11,717 nucleotides of DNA from a candidate division WWE3 bacterium RIFCSPLOWO2_12_FULL_36_10 (GTDB taxonomy: Bacteria > Patescibacteriota > WWE3 > UBA101185 > UBA10185): contig MEVN01000044.1 in the NCBI GenBank assembly GCA_001772985.1, forward strand, positions 1 through 11,717. The letters run 5' to 3'. The translations under genes were made by a program, and so were the position numbers. A model generated the notes under the pieces. It worked only from the letters and a program-made list of their open reading frames with translations, was not told the origin of the DNA and made no database searches. Position 1 is the first letter of the stretch; each line of letters starts with the position of its first letter. Shown piece by piece: positions 5,373 through 11,340 of the stretch.

Positions 5373-7865
5373 TTATTTAAGATCTGGGGTACTAAGATCA
5401 GGCGTGGAAGGACTATCTGCGGTCTGTGCTTCCTTGTCCCTGTTCTCCTCCGCAATCGCTTTTCCCTTATCGAACTTAAATTCTACCCATTTTCTAATTT
5501 TATCCTCAATATATGTGCTATCAACACCATATTTCTCCCGACTTAACGCGATTACTCTTTCCTTATTTGTAGTCTTCTTAACTACCCTGCTTTCAGGATC
5601 CCAAGGTACCAAAATCTTTGCGGAAAAAGGAAGTGAGGTCATGCCGTCAATCATTAACTTCATGTAAATATGAAACCTCTCAAGTGAAATCAAATCAGTT
5701 TCTTCAAAAAATGGCGTGAATTCTTGGGTTAAAACTTTCGCGTCAGGCGCTCCTACAGAAAAAGCAGCGATTGTTCCAACGTTTCCAAATACTGCGTCCA
5801 AAAGTTCTTCGGGAAGTTGAGCTGTAAACTGGTGAGTTAAATACATACCCAATTTATATTTACGTGATTCAGACAAAATTGACTCAAAAGTTCCGGTTAC
5901 GAAGTTCTGGAACTCATCAACGTAAAGATAGAAAGGAACTCTATCGTTTGAAGGAATTTTAACCCTTTGCAGGGCGGTGAACTGAATCCTAGATACCAAA
6001 AGGGCTCCAAGAAGGTTTGCGTTGTCATCCCCTATTTTTCCTTTGGACAAGTTTATTAATATTATTTTTTTTGAGTTCATTGCGTCCCACAAATTAACTG
6101 TGGATTTTCTCTGGCCTAATATGTTTCTAATTGTTGTTGAAGATAAAAATCTATTTACCTTGTTTTGAATTGGCGCAACAGCTTCTGTAATTAGTCTTTG
6201 ATTTCCTTTCATATTTTTGTACTCTTTTTCCCAAAAATCAATAATTACCGGATCTTTCACCTTATGTAAAATGTATTTTTGATAATTCTCATCTTCTAAA
6301 AGTCTTGTTATTCCAAGCATCGTAGTTCCTTCAACTTCAAGCAATGTCAAAATAGAATAGTTTAGAAGGTACTCAAGTCGGGGCCCCCAAGAATAGTCGA
6401 AGTGCTGTTTTATAGCCGAAACAAGTCCTGAGGCCATAAGGTTTTTTTGAGAAGAGTCCTCCATTTCAAGCATATTAAACCCAACGGGGCGCGCGGTATC
6501 TGACGGATCAAATAAAATAACATCATTTATTCTTTCATCTGGAATATATTCGAGCACATTTTCTATTAGCTCGCCGTGAGGGTCTAAAACGCCCACTCCA
6601 AAGCCATTTTTAATATCCTGCGCTATCATAGATTCAAACATCGAAGACTTCCCTGTTCCCGTTTTACCAATCAAATACATGTGCCTTAATCTATCGTCAC
6701 CGTTTTTAAGCCCAAAACGGATTTTTTGATTTCTGTAAGTGGTTTCTCCAAGAAGTACACAGTCTTCTGTTGGCAAATTGGCCGGCGGTTCGGACTTTTT
6801 TGAAAAAACCCAGTCTATGTTTGGTGTTTCAACACTAGCGGACGGCAAATGAAAAATTGAAGCCATTTCTTCTATATTTAAAATAAATGACAATTCGTCA
6901 TCAAGCTCTCTTTTTCTGTAGGAATCCAAAATATCTTTCTTATTTCTAGCTGTATTTAAGGTAAAACTGTTTAAATCTGAAGTTGAAAACTGCCTCATTG
7001 ACGCAACTAACGCTCGCAAATTACTCGACGCTCTTTCTGTTGATTGCGAGAAAGATAAAATCCTAATTACAACTTCAAACCCCATTTTGGAAAGCTTATT
7101 TTCTATTGCTTTTAAAGATAAATCTTGTCCGGCCGAAACAGAGGTCTTGCCAAATTGAGGCGCCGGCAACCCGCCTTGCAAATTTCTTGCCGGGTTTAAT
7201 ACATTTGGGACAATGTCGGAAAATACACCAAGTAGTTCTTTAAAAATAGCTTTAGGAATGTCAAAAAGAAAGGACTTTGATGGCGCAACTCCGGTTCTTA
7301 TCATTGTAACGTAATCGTAACCTTCTCCTTGCCAAACATCGGGCGTTGGCTTAATTAAAAGCTGAAACCAAATCTGCTCGTTTTCTGTAACTCCTGCCAA
7401 AACCGAAGTAATTGCAGAAAGAGGATCAACCTCAAAATCTTTAAATGTCTTAATTGGAAAAATGTACCTCTTTGAAAGTACTAAATTAGCACCATCACAG
7501 TTTAGGCCTTCATTTACATCGTTAACATAATCAGGAACAACGGTTATATGTGAGGTTGGATACTGCGCGTAAATTTGGCTTTCAACAAACTCACGAACAT
7601 TTGAAGGTACAGCAGCATAAAACCTAATTCCCTTTTGAGACGAAAACATTTCAAACGAAAAACTTTCCTGAAGAGACTTGTCTGCTCTTAAAAGCCCATG
7701 GATAGAAGCAAAAAGTTGTTCTGCTGCAAGGGGAGCGGATTGTATTTCGGAATGGTCGTCATCAATTGATTTTGGAATCTGAATTTCAAGTATTTCAAAC
7801 CCCGATTTTGTCTCGTGGCTTTTTGATTTTCTATACCCAATAAGGTTAAATAGTGTTTTAAACAT
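5373..7865 (-). CDS. VirD4/TraG-like DNA-transfer ATPase (orphan)
   Basis: An 830-residue protein from the ATG at 7865. The in-frame ATG at 7919 lies upstream of the predicted transcript start. The N-terminal ~350 residues form a mixed domain without a motif I recognise. A RecA-type P-loop ATPase of the VirD4/TraG/HerA superfamily follows: Walker A G-K-T-G-T-G-K-S (400-407), the family's D-P-H-G-E (428-432), Walker B Y-L-Y-V-D-E-F-Q-N-F with D650/E651, and a motif-3-like T-H-Q-F with Q679. The C-terminus (~775-830) is charged. No clear membrane helix is seen at the N-terminus, unlike classical coupling proteins. Relatives pump DNA or protein through type IV secretion channels. No VirB, relaxase or pilin gene is in the window, so the substrate is unknown. 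It is downstream of the LytR_C gene and has its own promoter. Confidence 0.88.
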   Translation of the reverse strand: MFKTLFNLIGYRKSKSHETKSGFEILEIQIPKSIDDDHSEIQSAPLAAEQLFASIHGLLRADKSLQESFSFEMFSSQKGIRFYAAVPSNVREFVESQIYAQYPTSHITVVPDYVNDVNEGLNCDGANLVLSKRYIFPIKTFKDFEVDPLSAITSVLAGVTENEQIWFQLLIKPTPDVWQGEGYDYVTMIRTGVAPSKSFLFDIPKAIFKELLGVFSDIVPNVLNPARNLQGGLPAPQFGKTSVSAGQDLSLKAIENKLSKMGFEVVIRILSFSQSTERASSNLRALVASMRQFSTSDLNSFTLNTARNKKDILDSYRKRELDDELSFILNIEEMASIFHLPSASVETPNIDWVFSKKSEPPANLPTEDCVLLGETTYRNQKIRFGLKNGDDRLRHMYLIGKTGTGKSSMFESMIAQDIKNGFGVGVLDPHGELIENVLEYIPDERINDVILFDPSDTARPVGFNMLEMEDSSQKNLMASGLVSAIKQHFDYSWGPRLEYLLNYSILTLLEVEGTTMLGITRLLEDENYQKYILHKVKDPVIIDFWEKEYKNMKGNQRLITEAVAPIQNKVNRFLSSTTIRNILGQRKSTVNLWDAMNSKKIILINLSKGKIGDDNANLLGALLVSRIQFTALQRVKIPSNDRVPFYLYVDEFQNFVTGTFESILSESRKYKLGMYLTHQFTAQLPEELLDAVFGNVGTIAAFSVGAPDAKVLTQEFTPFFEETDLISLERFHIYMKLMIDGMTSLPFSAKILVPWDPESRVVKKTTNKERVIALSREKYGVDSTYIEDKIRKWVEFKFDKGKAIAEENRDKEAQTADSPSTPDLSTPDLK

Positions 7866-7869
7866 AACA

Positions 7870-7896
7870 ACCCCCGCCCTAATGTGGAGCGGGGGT
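7870..7896 (-). promoter_or_regulatory. GC-rich leader hairpin before the VirD4-like gene
   Basis: ACCCCCGC (7870-7877) and GCGGGGGT (7889-7896) make a perfect 8-base stem, seven of its pairs or more being G-C apart from the A-T end, around an 11-base loop. It ends four bases before the ATG at 7865 on the minus strand and contains the only G-rich candidate ribosome-binding stretch. The following bases (TTGTT) are too poor in T for a terminator. A translational control element is likely. Confidence 0.5.
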
Positions 7897-7919
7897 CGAA
7901 GAAAGGAGAGACTAAACAT

Positions 7920-7948
7920 ATGTTATTACAGATTATTGGCTTTGTCAA
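7920..7948 (-). promoter_or_regulatory. Promoter of the VirD4-like gene
   Basis: On the minus strand a perfect TTGACA (7948-7943) is followed after exactly 17 bases by TAACAT (7925-7920, 4 of 6 matches), overlapping the end of the LytR_C gene. Transcription would start near 7913, giving a ~48-base leader that contains the hairpin at 7870-7896. It resembles the TPR promoter: both have TTGACAAAG, an ATCTG in the spacer and a TAAC-type -10. Confidence 0.55.
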
Positions 7949-8957
7949 GACCAATTATTATTGTTATATCCGCGCGGTTTATTACACTTTCGTTGACCTC
8001 AGAATTTTCTTTTAAAACAACTTTGTTGATGTTAAAAAATCTCTTTAAATATCCAACTGTTTGGGAATCTAAAATATCGGCAATAATCATACTTTCGTCG
8101 TATTTTCCAAAAGCATTTCCCGAAGCAATGACTCTAATCCCCATATTTTCCGCGATTCTCTTTCCAAACCACGCAATGCCGGAAACATCAGTCCCGTTTA
8201 AAATTGCTACGCTCTTTTTTTCAATAGCGGAATTGGAATCAAATGCTAAATCTTTAATATAGTCGTCGTTTAAAATTGGACCTGTAATAAAATCGTTCGT
8301 AGATAGTGATGAAGAAAAATTACTAATGTGGCTTAATTCGGAGAGTGATAGGTTTGTTTTAAACTTTAATCCAAGATTTTTTATTGTGTCAAAGCTAACA
8401 TATTCCAAAGGATTCTTGCCGTTTAATACCTCATTTATTTCCCTATCAAACTCCCCATATGTTAAAACATATCGGTCAACATTTATACCAACTAACTTTT
8501 TAATAGACGAATTTACCAAATCAACACCGGACATTACATCATGATTTTGTGAATATCCAAGTGCAAATGCTTTGTTTATATTCTCCTCACCAAATTTTCC
8601 CGGTATATCTAACACATAATTTAATGGAATGTCATACCTAAGTACTTTTTTTGCTTCTGTATCATATATAAAGAGTGAAAGGTTTTTCGTTAATACCGGA
8701 CTTGAATCTAAATCATTTATCGGAATTACAGAAACGGAAAAAATATCATGATTTATTAAGTCAAAAGAATCAGATCCCGATGCTGAAGCGAACGACACTG
8801 TTAGGCTTTTGTATGAAAAATAGCCTAATAGAAGCGAAACAGATAGAAACACTAAAAGAATTAGGGAGACAAGCTTCACAATCTTTTTTCTAGATATATT
8901 AGCTTTTTTATCGTTCTTCCAAGAGCGTTTAGAACTTCGGACAGTCTTTTTGGGCAT
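7926..8957 (-). CDS. Membrane-anchored LCP-like/LytR_C protein
   Basis: A 343-residue protein. A basic N-terminus (1-29) precedes one membrane helix (~25-49), giving a type II topology with the rest outside the membrane. Residues ~72-200 resemble a LytR-CpsA-Psr (LCP) domain (L-S-L-F-I-Y-D..., I-N-K-A-F-A-L-G, G-V-D-L-V-N-S-S-I-K-K-L-V-G-I-N-V-D-R-Y-V). Residues ~248-338 are a LytR C-terminal domain (V-A-I-L-N-G-T-D-V-S-G-I-A, ending I-T-I-I-I-G-L-D). LCP enzymes attach glycopolymers to the cell wall. The Arg/Asp-bearing S-I-P-R-D-T motif is replaced by D-I-P-L-N-Y (109-114), so catalysis is doubtful and a structural or binding role is more likely. It ends in tandem stops. It is followed after 60 bases by the VirD4-like gene. 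Confidence 0.85.
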   Translation of the reverse strand: MPKKTVRSSKRSWKNDKKANISRKKIVKLVSLILLVFLSVSLLLGYFSYKSLTVSFASASGSDSFDLINHDIFSVSVIPINDLDSSPVLTKNLSLFIYDTEAKKVLRYDIPLNYVLDIPGKFGEENINKAFALGYSQNHDVMSGVDLVNSSIKKLVGINVDRYVLTYGEFDREINEVLNGKNPLEYVSFDTIKNLGLKFKTNLSLSELSHISNFSSSLSTNDFITGPILNDDYIKDLAFDSNSAIEKKSVAILNGTDVSGIAWFGKRIAENMGIRVIASGNAFGKYDESMIIADILDSQTVGYLKRFFNINKVVLKENSEVNESVINRADITIIIGLDKANNL

Positions 8958-8969
8958 ATGTCATGCATT

Positions 8970-8997
8970 ATTATACATAATGGTGATCATTAGGCAA
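8970..8997 (-). promoter_or_regulatory. Promoter of the LytR_C gene, near-leaderless
   Basis: A perfect TATAAT on the minus strand (8975-8970) has TTGCCT (8997-8992, 4 of 6 matches) 16 bases upstream. Twelve bases separate the -10 from the ATG at 8957, so the leader would be ~5 bases with no room for a Shine-Dalgarno. Confidence 0.5.
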
Positions 8998-9029
8998 GGA
9001 TCGGATCCGGGTCCGATCCGGACCCGATC
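8984..9029. repeat. GC-rich palindrome with clustered GATC
   Basis: CGGGTCCG (9008-9015) and CGGACCCG (9019-9026) form a perfect 8-base inverted repeat around ATC. Five GATC sites fall in 46 bases (8984, 8999, 9004, 9015 and 9026). The block is strikingly GC-rich in AT-rich intergenic DNA. It sits between two divergent promoters, about ten bases upstream of the LytR_C -35. No T-run follows on either strand, so it is not a terminator. An operator or a methylation-sensitive site is possible. Confidence 0.5.
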
Positions 9030-9088
9030 TCTATCCACTAACATACAAAGTTATTTATGCCCCAAAGTAAGAATTAACATACTACAGG

Positions 9089-9117
9089 TTGACAGTAAAC
9101 GATGTTTGCCTTATAAT
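9089..9117 (+). promoter_or_regulatory. Perfect consensus sigma-70 promoter
   Basis: TTGACA (9089-9094) and TATAAT (9112-9117) are both exact consensus hexamers at the optimal 17-base spacing. Transcription would start near 9124, giving a ~36-base leader that carries a strong Shine-Dalgarno. It is the strongest promoter in the window and drives the two-gene cassette. Confidence 0.85.
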
Positions 9118-9159
9118 CTCAATAAATCCGTCGTCATAAAGGGAAAAGGAGATGATCTC

Positions 9160-9549
9160 ATGGGCTATAGACTAACGTCAAGGATAGTTACGTTAATTTT
9201 TAGTGAGTGTTTAATCGGGTATCAAGAAGAGGATCAAGCTACGTCCAAAATTGAGGGTATCACTATGGCTGTAGTTTTTCATACGGGACGTCTTAATGCT
9301 CGTAGAGGTGACATTATAGAATTGCTAGCAGAACTTCCTGTAGATTTTCAGCAATCCGGCGGTGGTGGAATGTCTTTTCTTAATGCATGCCTTGATAAAA
9401 ATGGCGTCCAGTGGACCGACTTGCACCAAGTTATAGAAAAACTTTTTCTGCTTGGAATGGCAATTGGTAAAGTTACTTGCTTAGCACCACAGCGGGAAGC
9501 GTGGACAAAATTGCCGGGCGGAATGCCTTACTATGTAGTATTAAACTAG
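9160..9549 (+). CDS. Unrecognised small soluble protein, cassette gene 1
   Basis: A 129-residue protein from the ATG at 9160. The start is fixed by AAAGGAG (9145-9151), eight bases upstream, and by the promoter at 9089. The longer open frame from 8950 would begin before the promoter. There is no signal peptide or clear membrane helix. Visible features: I-T-M-A-V-V-F-H-T-G-R-L (33-44), Q-Q-S-G-G-G-G-M-S-F-L-N-A-C (64-77), W-T-D-L-H-Q-V-I-E-K-L-F-L-L-G-M-A-I-G-K-V (84-104), and a W...L-P-G-G-M-P-Y-Y-V end. The glycine run, the Cys/Asp/Asn/Trp positions and the hydrophobic helix look like those of a conserved globular family, but I do not recognise one. 152 of 360 bases in 9181-9540 are G or C, about 42%, clearly above its neighbours. 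Gene 2 follows immediately. Confidence 0.8.
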   Translation: MGYRLTSRIVTLIFSECLIGYQEEDQATSKIEGITMAVVFHTGRLNARRGDIIELLAELPVDFQQSGGGGMSFLNACLDKNGVQWTDLHQVIEKLFLLGMAIGKVTCLAPQREAWTKLPGGMPYYVVLN

Positions 9550-9565
9550 GAAGGAGAAAAAATCC

Positions 9566-9778
9566 ATGGAACTCACTTTAAATCCCAACGATTTAAAAAG
9601 AGAATTTCAGCGAGAGTTAGACGACGGCAGGTTTGATCAAGCGATCCAAGCACGTGAAGTCACGTTTGATAAACTCAACGAAAGAGCCCAAAAGGCTGTT
9701 TTAGCTGTTGGGCGGGCAACTTATTACTCTTGGAGCGGTAGAACTTATAACGCTGTATACGCTCCTAAAGAAATTTAG
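9566..9778 (+). CDS. Unrecognised small protein, cassette gene 2
   Basis: A 70-residue protein with a strong Shine-Dalgarno (AAGGAG, 9551-9556) nine bases before the ATG. The Shine-Dalgarno begins right after the stop of gene 1, so the two are one operon. The first ~50 residues look helical and charged (L-K-R-E-F-Q-R-E-L-D-D-G-R-F-D-Q-A-I-Q-A-R). The end is aromatic (Y-Y-S-W-S-G-R-T-Y-N-A-V-Y). No known motif is seen. Its small size, the good ribosome site and the terminator 20 bases downstream argue that it is real. A partner or regulator of gene 1 is a guess. Confidence 0.7.
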   Translation: MELTLNPNDLKREFQRELDDGRFDQAIQAREVTFDKLNERAQKAVLAVGRATYYSWSGRTYNAVYAPKEI

Positions 9779-9796
9779 CATCGTTGTTCCTTTCGC

Positions 9797-9838
9797 AGAA
9801 GCTCGCTATGAAATCCAAAAATAGTGAGCTTCTTTTTT
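9797..9838 (+). terminator. Intrinsic terminator of the two-gene cassette
   Basis: AGAAGCTCGCTAT (9797-9809) pairs with ATAGTGAGCTTCT (9821-9833), a 13-base stem with one G-T pair and an 11-base loop, followed by a T-run to 9838. On the minus strand no T-run follows, so it serves only the plus-strand cassette. It lies directly before the 3' end of the convergent pseudouridine synthase gene. Confidence 0.88.
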
Positions 9839-9840
9839 AT

Positions 9841-10536
9841 TTAAACTAAATCAAACTCTTTTGGTAACGGGGATTCAAAAGATACTAACTCCCCCGAAGT
9901 TGGGCTTTCAAACGAAATTTTTCTGGCATGAAGCATCATTCTTCTAAAAATTTCAAAGCTTAAAGCGTAAAGAGATTTGCCAGCATACAACTTATCGCCG
10001 GCCACAGGATGTTTAATTGAAGTCAAATGAACACGAATTTGATGCGTCCTTCCGGTTTTTGGATAAACTGTTACACCAGTATACGTATATTCGCCAAAAA
10101 CTTTTTCGCTATCCCGCCTAACTAAAGTTAATGATTCTCTTTTCCCACTAACAACAGCCATTTTAATAAAATTATCCGGGTTTCTGCCAATTGGTGCGTT
10201 AATCTCTATATTTTCAAATTCAACTTTTCCGCAAACAACCGCTTTATACTCTTTTTCTATTGTTCTATTTAAAAACTGATTTTTTAAGTGAATAAATGCG
10301 GATTCATTTTTTGCAACAAGTACAATCCCCGAAGTTTCCTTGTCAATCCTATGAACAATTCCGGACCTTTGTTTAAATTCAGAATCCTCCAAAGCACCGA
10401 AAACGTTTATCTTTTCTAAAATCATATCCTGTAAAGTTAAACCTTTGTACGATTCAACCCCATTAACAACAATTCCGGCGGGCTTGTCTATTACCAATAT
10501 ATTTTCATCTTCAAATAAAACGTCAAGCGGATTCAT
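9841..10536 (-). CDS. RluA/RluD-family RNA pseudouridine synthase
   Basis: A 231-residue enzyme that isomerises uridine to pseudouridine in ribosomal or transfer RNA. The family signature H-R-I-D-K-E-T-S-G-I (62-71) carries the catalytic Asp, D65. Other conserved blocks are V-L-F-E-D-E-N-I-L-V-I-D-K-P-A-G (6-21), P-K-T-G-R-T-H-Q-I-R-V-H-L (159-171), H-P-V-A-G-D-K-L-Y (176-184) and M-L-H-A-R near 201. It begins directly with the catalytic domain and lacks the N-terminal S4 domain of RluD, as in RluA or TruC. The exact target uridine cannot be told from sequence. The ATG lies inside the preceding response-regulator gene (14-base overlap), so the two are probably translationally coupled. Confidence 0.93.
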   Translation of the reverse strand: MNPLDVLFEDENILVIDKPAGIVVNGVESYKGLTLQDMILEKINVFGALEDSEFKQRSGIVHRIDKETSGIVLVAKNESAFIHLKNQFLNRTIEKEYKAVVCGKVEFENIEINAPIGRNPDNFIKMAVVSGKRESLTLVRRDSEKVFGEYTYTGVTVYPKTGRTHQIRVHLTSIKHPVAGDKLYAGKSLYALSFEIFRRMMLHARKISFESPTSGELVSFESPLPKEFDLV

Positions 10537-10915
10537 CTTGCTGGGGATTTGTGGTTAAATATTTCCTTGCAGTCTCAACTACCTGCTCAGGATTTATGTT
10601 TGACTTTACTAAATAATCGCGCGCGCCAAGCTTTAAACATTTCTTTACTATTGATTCACGTTCCAAGTTCGATAAAAGAATTATTGGACGCAACTTAAGA
10701 ATTGGATCGCTAACAATGCTTTCTAAAACCTCCAATCCATCTTTTTTTGGAAGCATTATGTCAAGAAATACTAAATCCCAATTTGAACTTTTCAGCTTAG
10801 CCAAACCTTCTTCCCCATCCCCCACTTCCTCAACTTCATAACCGGAATTTCTTAACATTTCGGCGTAAACAACTCTTATATCAACTTCATCTTCAACGAT
10901 TAATATTTTTTGCAT
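10523..10915 (-). CDS. Stand-alone response regulator receiver protein (second)
   Basis: A 130-residue CheY-like receiver domain with no output domain. The acidic pair E8/D9, the phospho-acceptor D52 (V-F-L-D-I-M-L-P), the switch S82 (I-I-L-L-S-N-L) and K104 (Y-L-V-K-S) are all in place, so it should be phosphorylated normally. It starts two bases after the stop of the 10918-11295 regulator and overlaps the pseudouridine synthase by 14 bases. It resembles its neighbour along its length (I-L-x-I-E-D-E, L-R-x-x-G-Y-x-V-x-E, L-D-I-M-L-P), which suggests tandem duplication. The cognate kinase is not visible. Confidence 0.94.
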   Translation of the reverse strand: MQKILIVEDEVDIRVVYAEMLRNSGYEVEEVGDGEEGLAKLKSSNWDLVFLDIMLPKKDGLEVLESIVSDPILKLRPIILLSNLERESIVKKCLKLGARDYLVKSNINPEQVVETARKYLTTNPQQDESA

Positions 10916-10917
10916 AA

Positions 10918-11295
10918 CTATTTAAGATAATTCCCAACTTCAGTAACTATTTTATCAGGAGTAATTTCAGACTTTATCAAATACGCGTCAGCACCCTTAG
11001 TAAACGCTTCCTTTATAATCGTCTCATTACCAAGATTTGTTAACAAAATTACCGGCTTTACTTTTAGTCTTTCATTTTCCTTTATATACTTCAATATTTG
11101 CAAACCATCGGATCCCGGAAGCATAATATCAAGTAACATTATATCCCACTCATCGCCCAAAGCTCTTTTTAATCCGGCATCTCCGTCCCTTGCCTCTATT
11201 ACTTTATAACCCGCATCTCTTAAAACCTCCGCATAAAGTTCTCTTATTACCTCTTCGTCTTCTATTAGTAAAATTGTTTTTCCATTTTCAGCCAT
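10918..11295 (-). CDS. Stand-alone response regulator receiver protein (first)
   Basis: A 125-residue receiver domain from the ATG at 11295. AGAAGG upstream on the minus strand is a fair Shine-Dalgarno, and the GTG at 11304 is less likely. The active site is complete: E12/D13 (L-L-I-E-D-E-E), phospho-acceptor D56 (M-L-L-D-I-M-L-P), T86 (V-I-L-L-T-N-L) and K108 (Y-L-I-K-S). There is no DNA-binding or enzymatic output domain, so it must act through protein contacts or a phosphorelay. It is followed after two bases by a similar receiver gene and preceded by a sensor-like membrane protein. Confidence 0.94.
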   Translation of the reverse strand: MAENGKTILLIEDEEVIRELYAEVLRDAGYKVIEARDGDAGLKRALGDEWDIMLLDIMLPGSDGLQILKYIKENERLKVKPVILLTNLGNETIIKEAFTKGADAYLIKSEITPDKIVTEVGNYLK

Positions 11296-11319
11296 AAAAC
11301 ACACCTTCTTTCGTTTTAA

Positions 11320-11328
11320 ATTTTACCA
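11320..11328 (-). promoter_or_regulatory. Possible extended -10 promoter of the regulator pair
   Basis: The minus strand reads TGG-TAAAAT: an extended -10 (TG at 11328-11327) with TAAAAT at 11325-11320, in the short gap between the membrane protein stop and the first regulator. The -35 region is poor (TTAATT). It would allow the regulators to be expressed apart from the membrane protein. Confidence 0.4.
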
Positions 11329-11340
11329 CATTCTTAAATT

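Noticed and set aside
7870..7896. Intrinsic terminator after the LytR_C gene
   Set aside because: The stem is strong but is followed by TTGTTATG on the minus strand, not a T-run, and it lies next to the downstream start codon.
7866..7919. Upstream ATG of the VirD4-like gene at 7919
   Set aside because: It lies directly after the predicted -10 box and upstream of the transcript start. It would translate through the GC-rich hairpin and has no Shine-Dalgarno.
8950..9159. N-terminal extension of cassette gene 1
   Set aside because: The extension precedes a perfect consensus promoter and a strong Shine-Dalgarno. It runs through the palindrome and shows no conserved-looking protein sequence.
9797..9838. 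Terminator for the pseudouridine synthase gene (minus strand)
   Set aside because: On the minus strand the stem is preceded by A/T and followed by GCGAAAGG, with no T-run, so it functions only for the plus strand.
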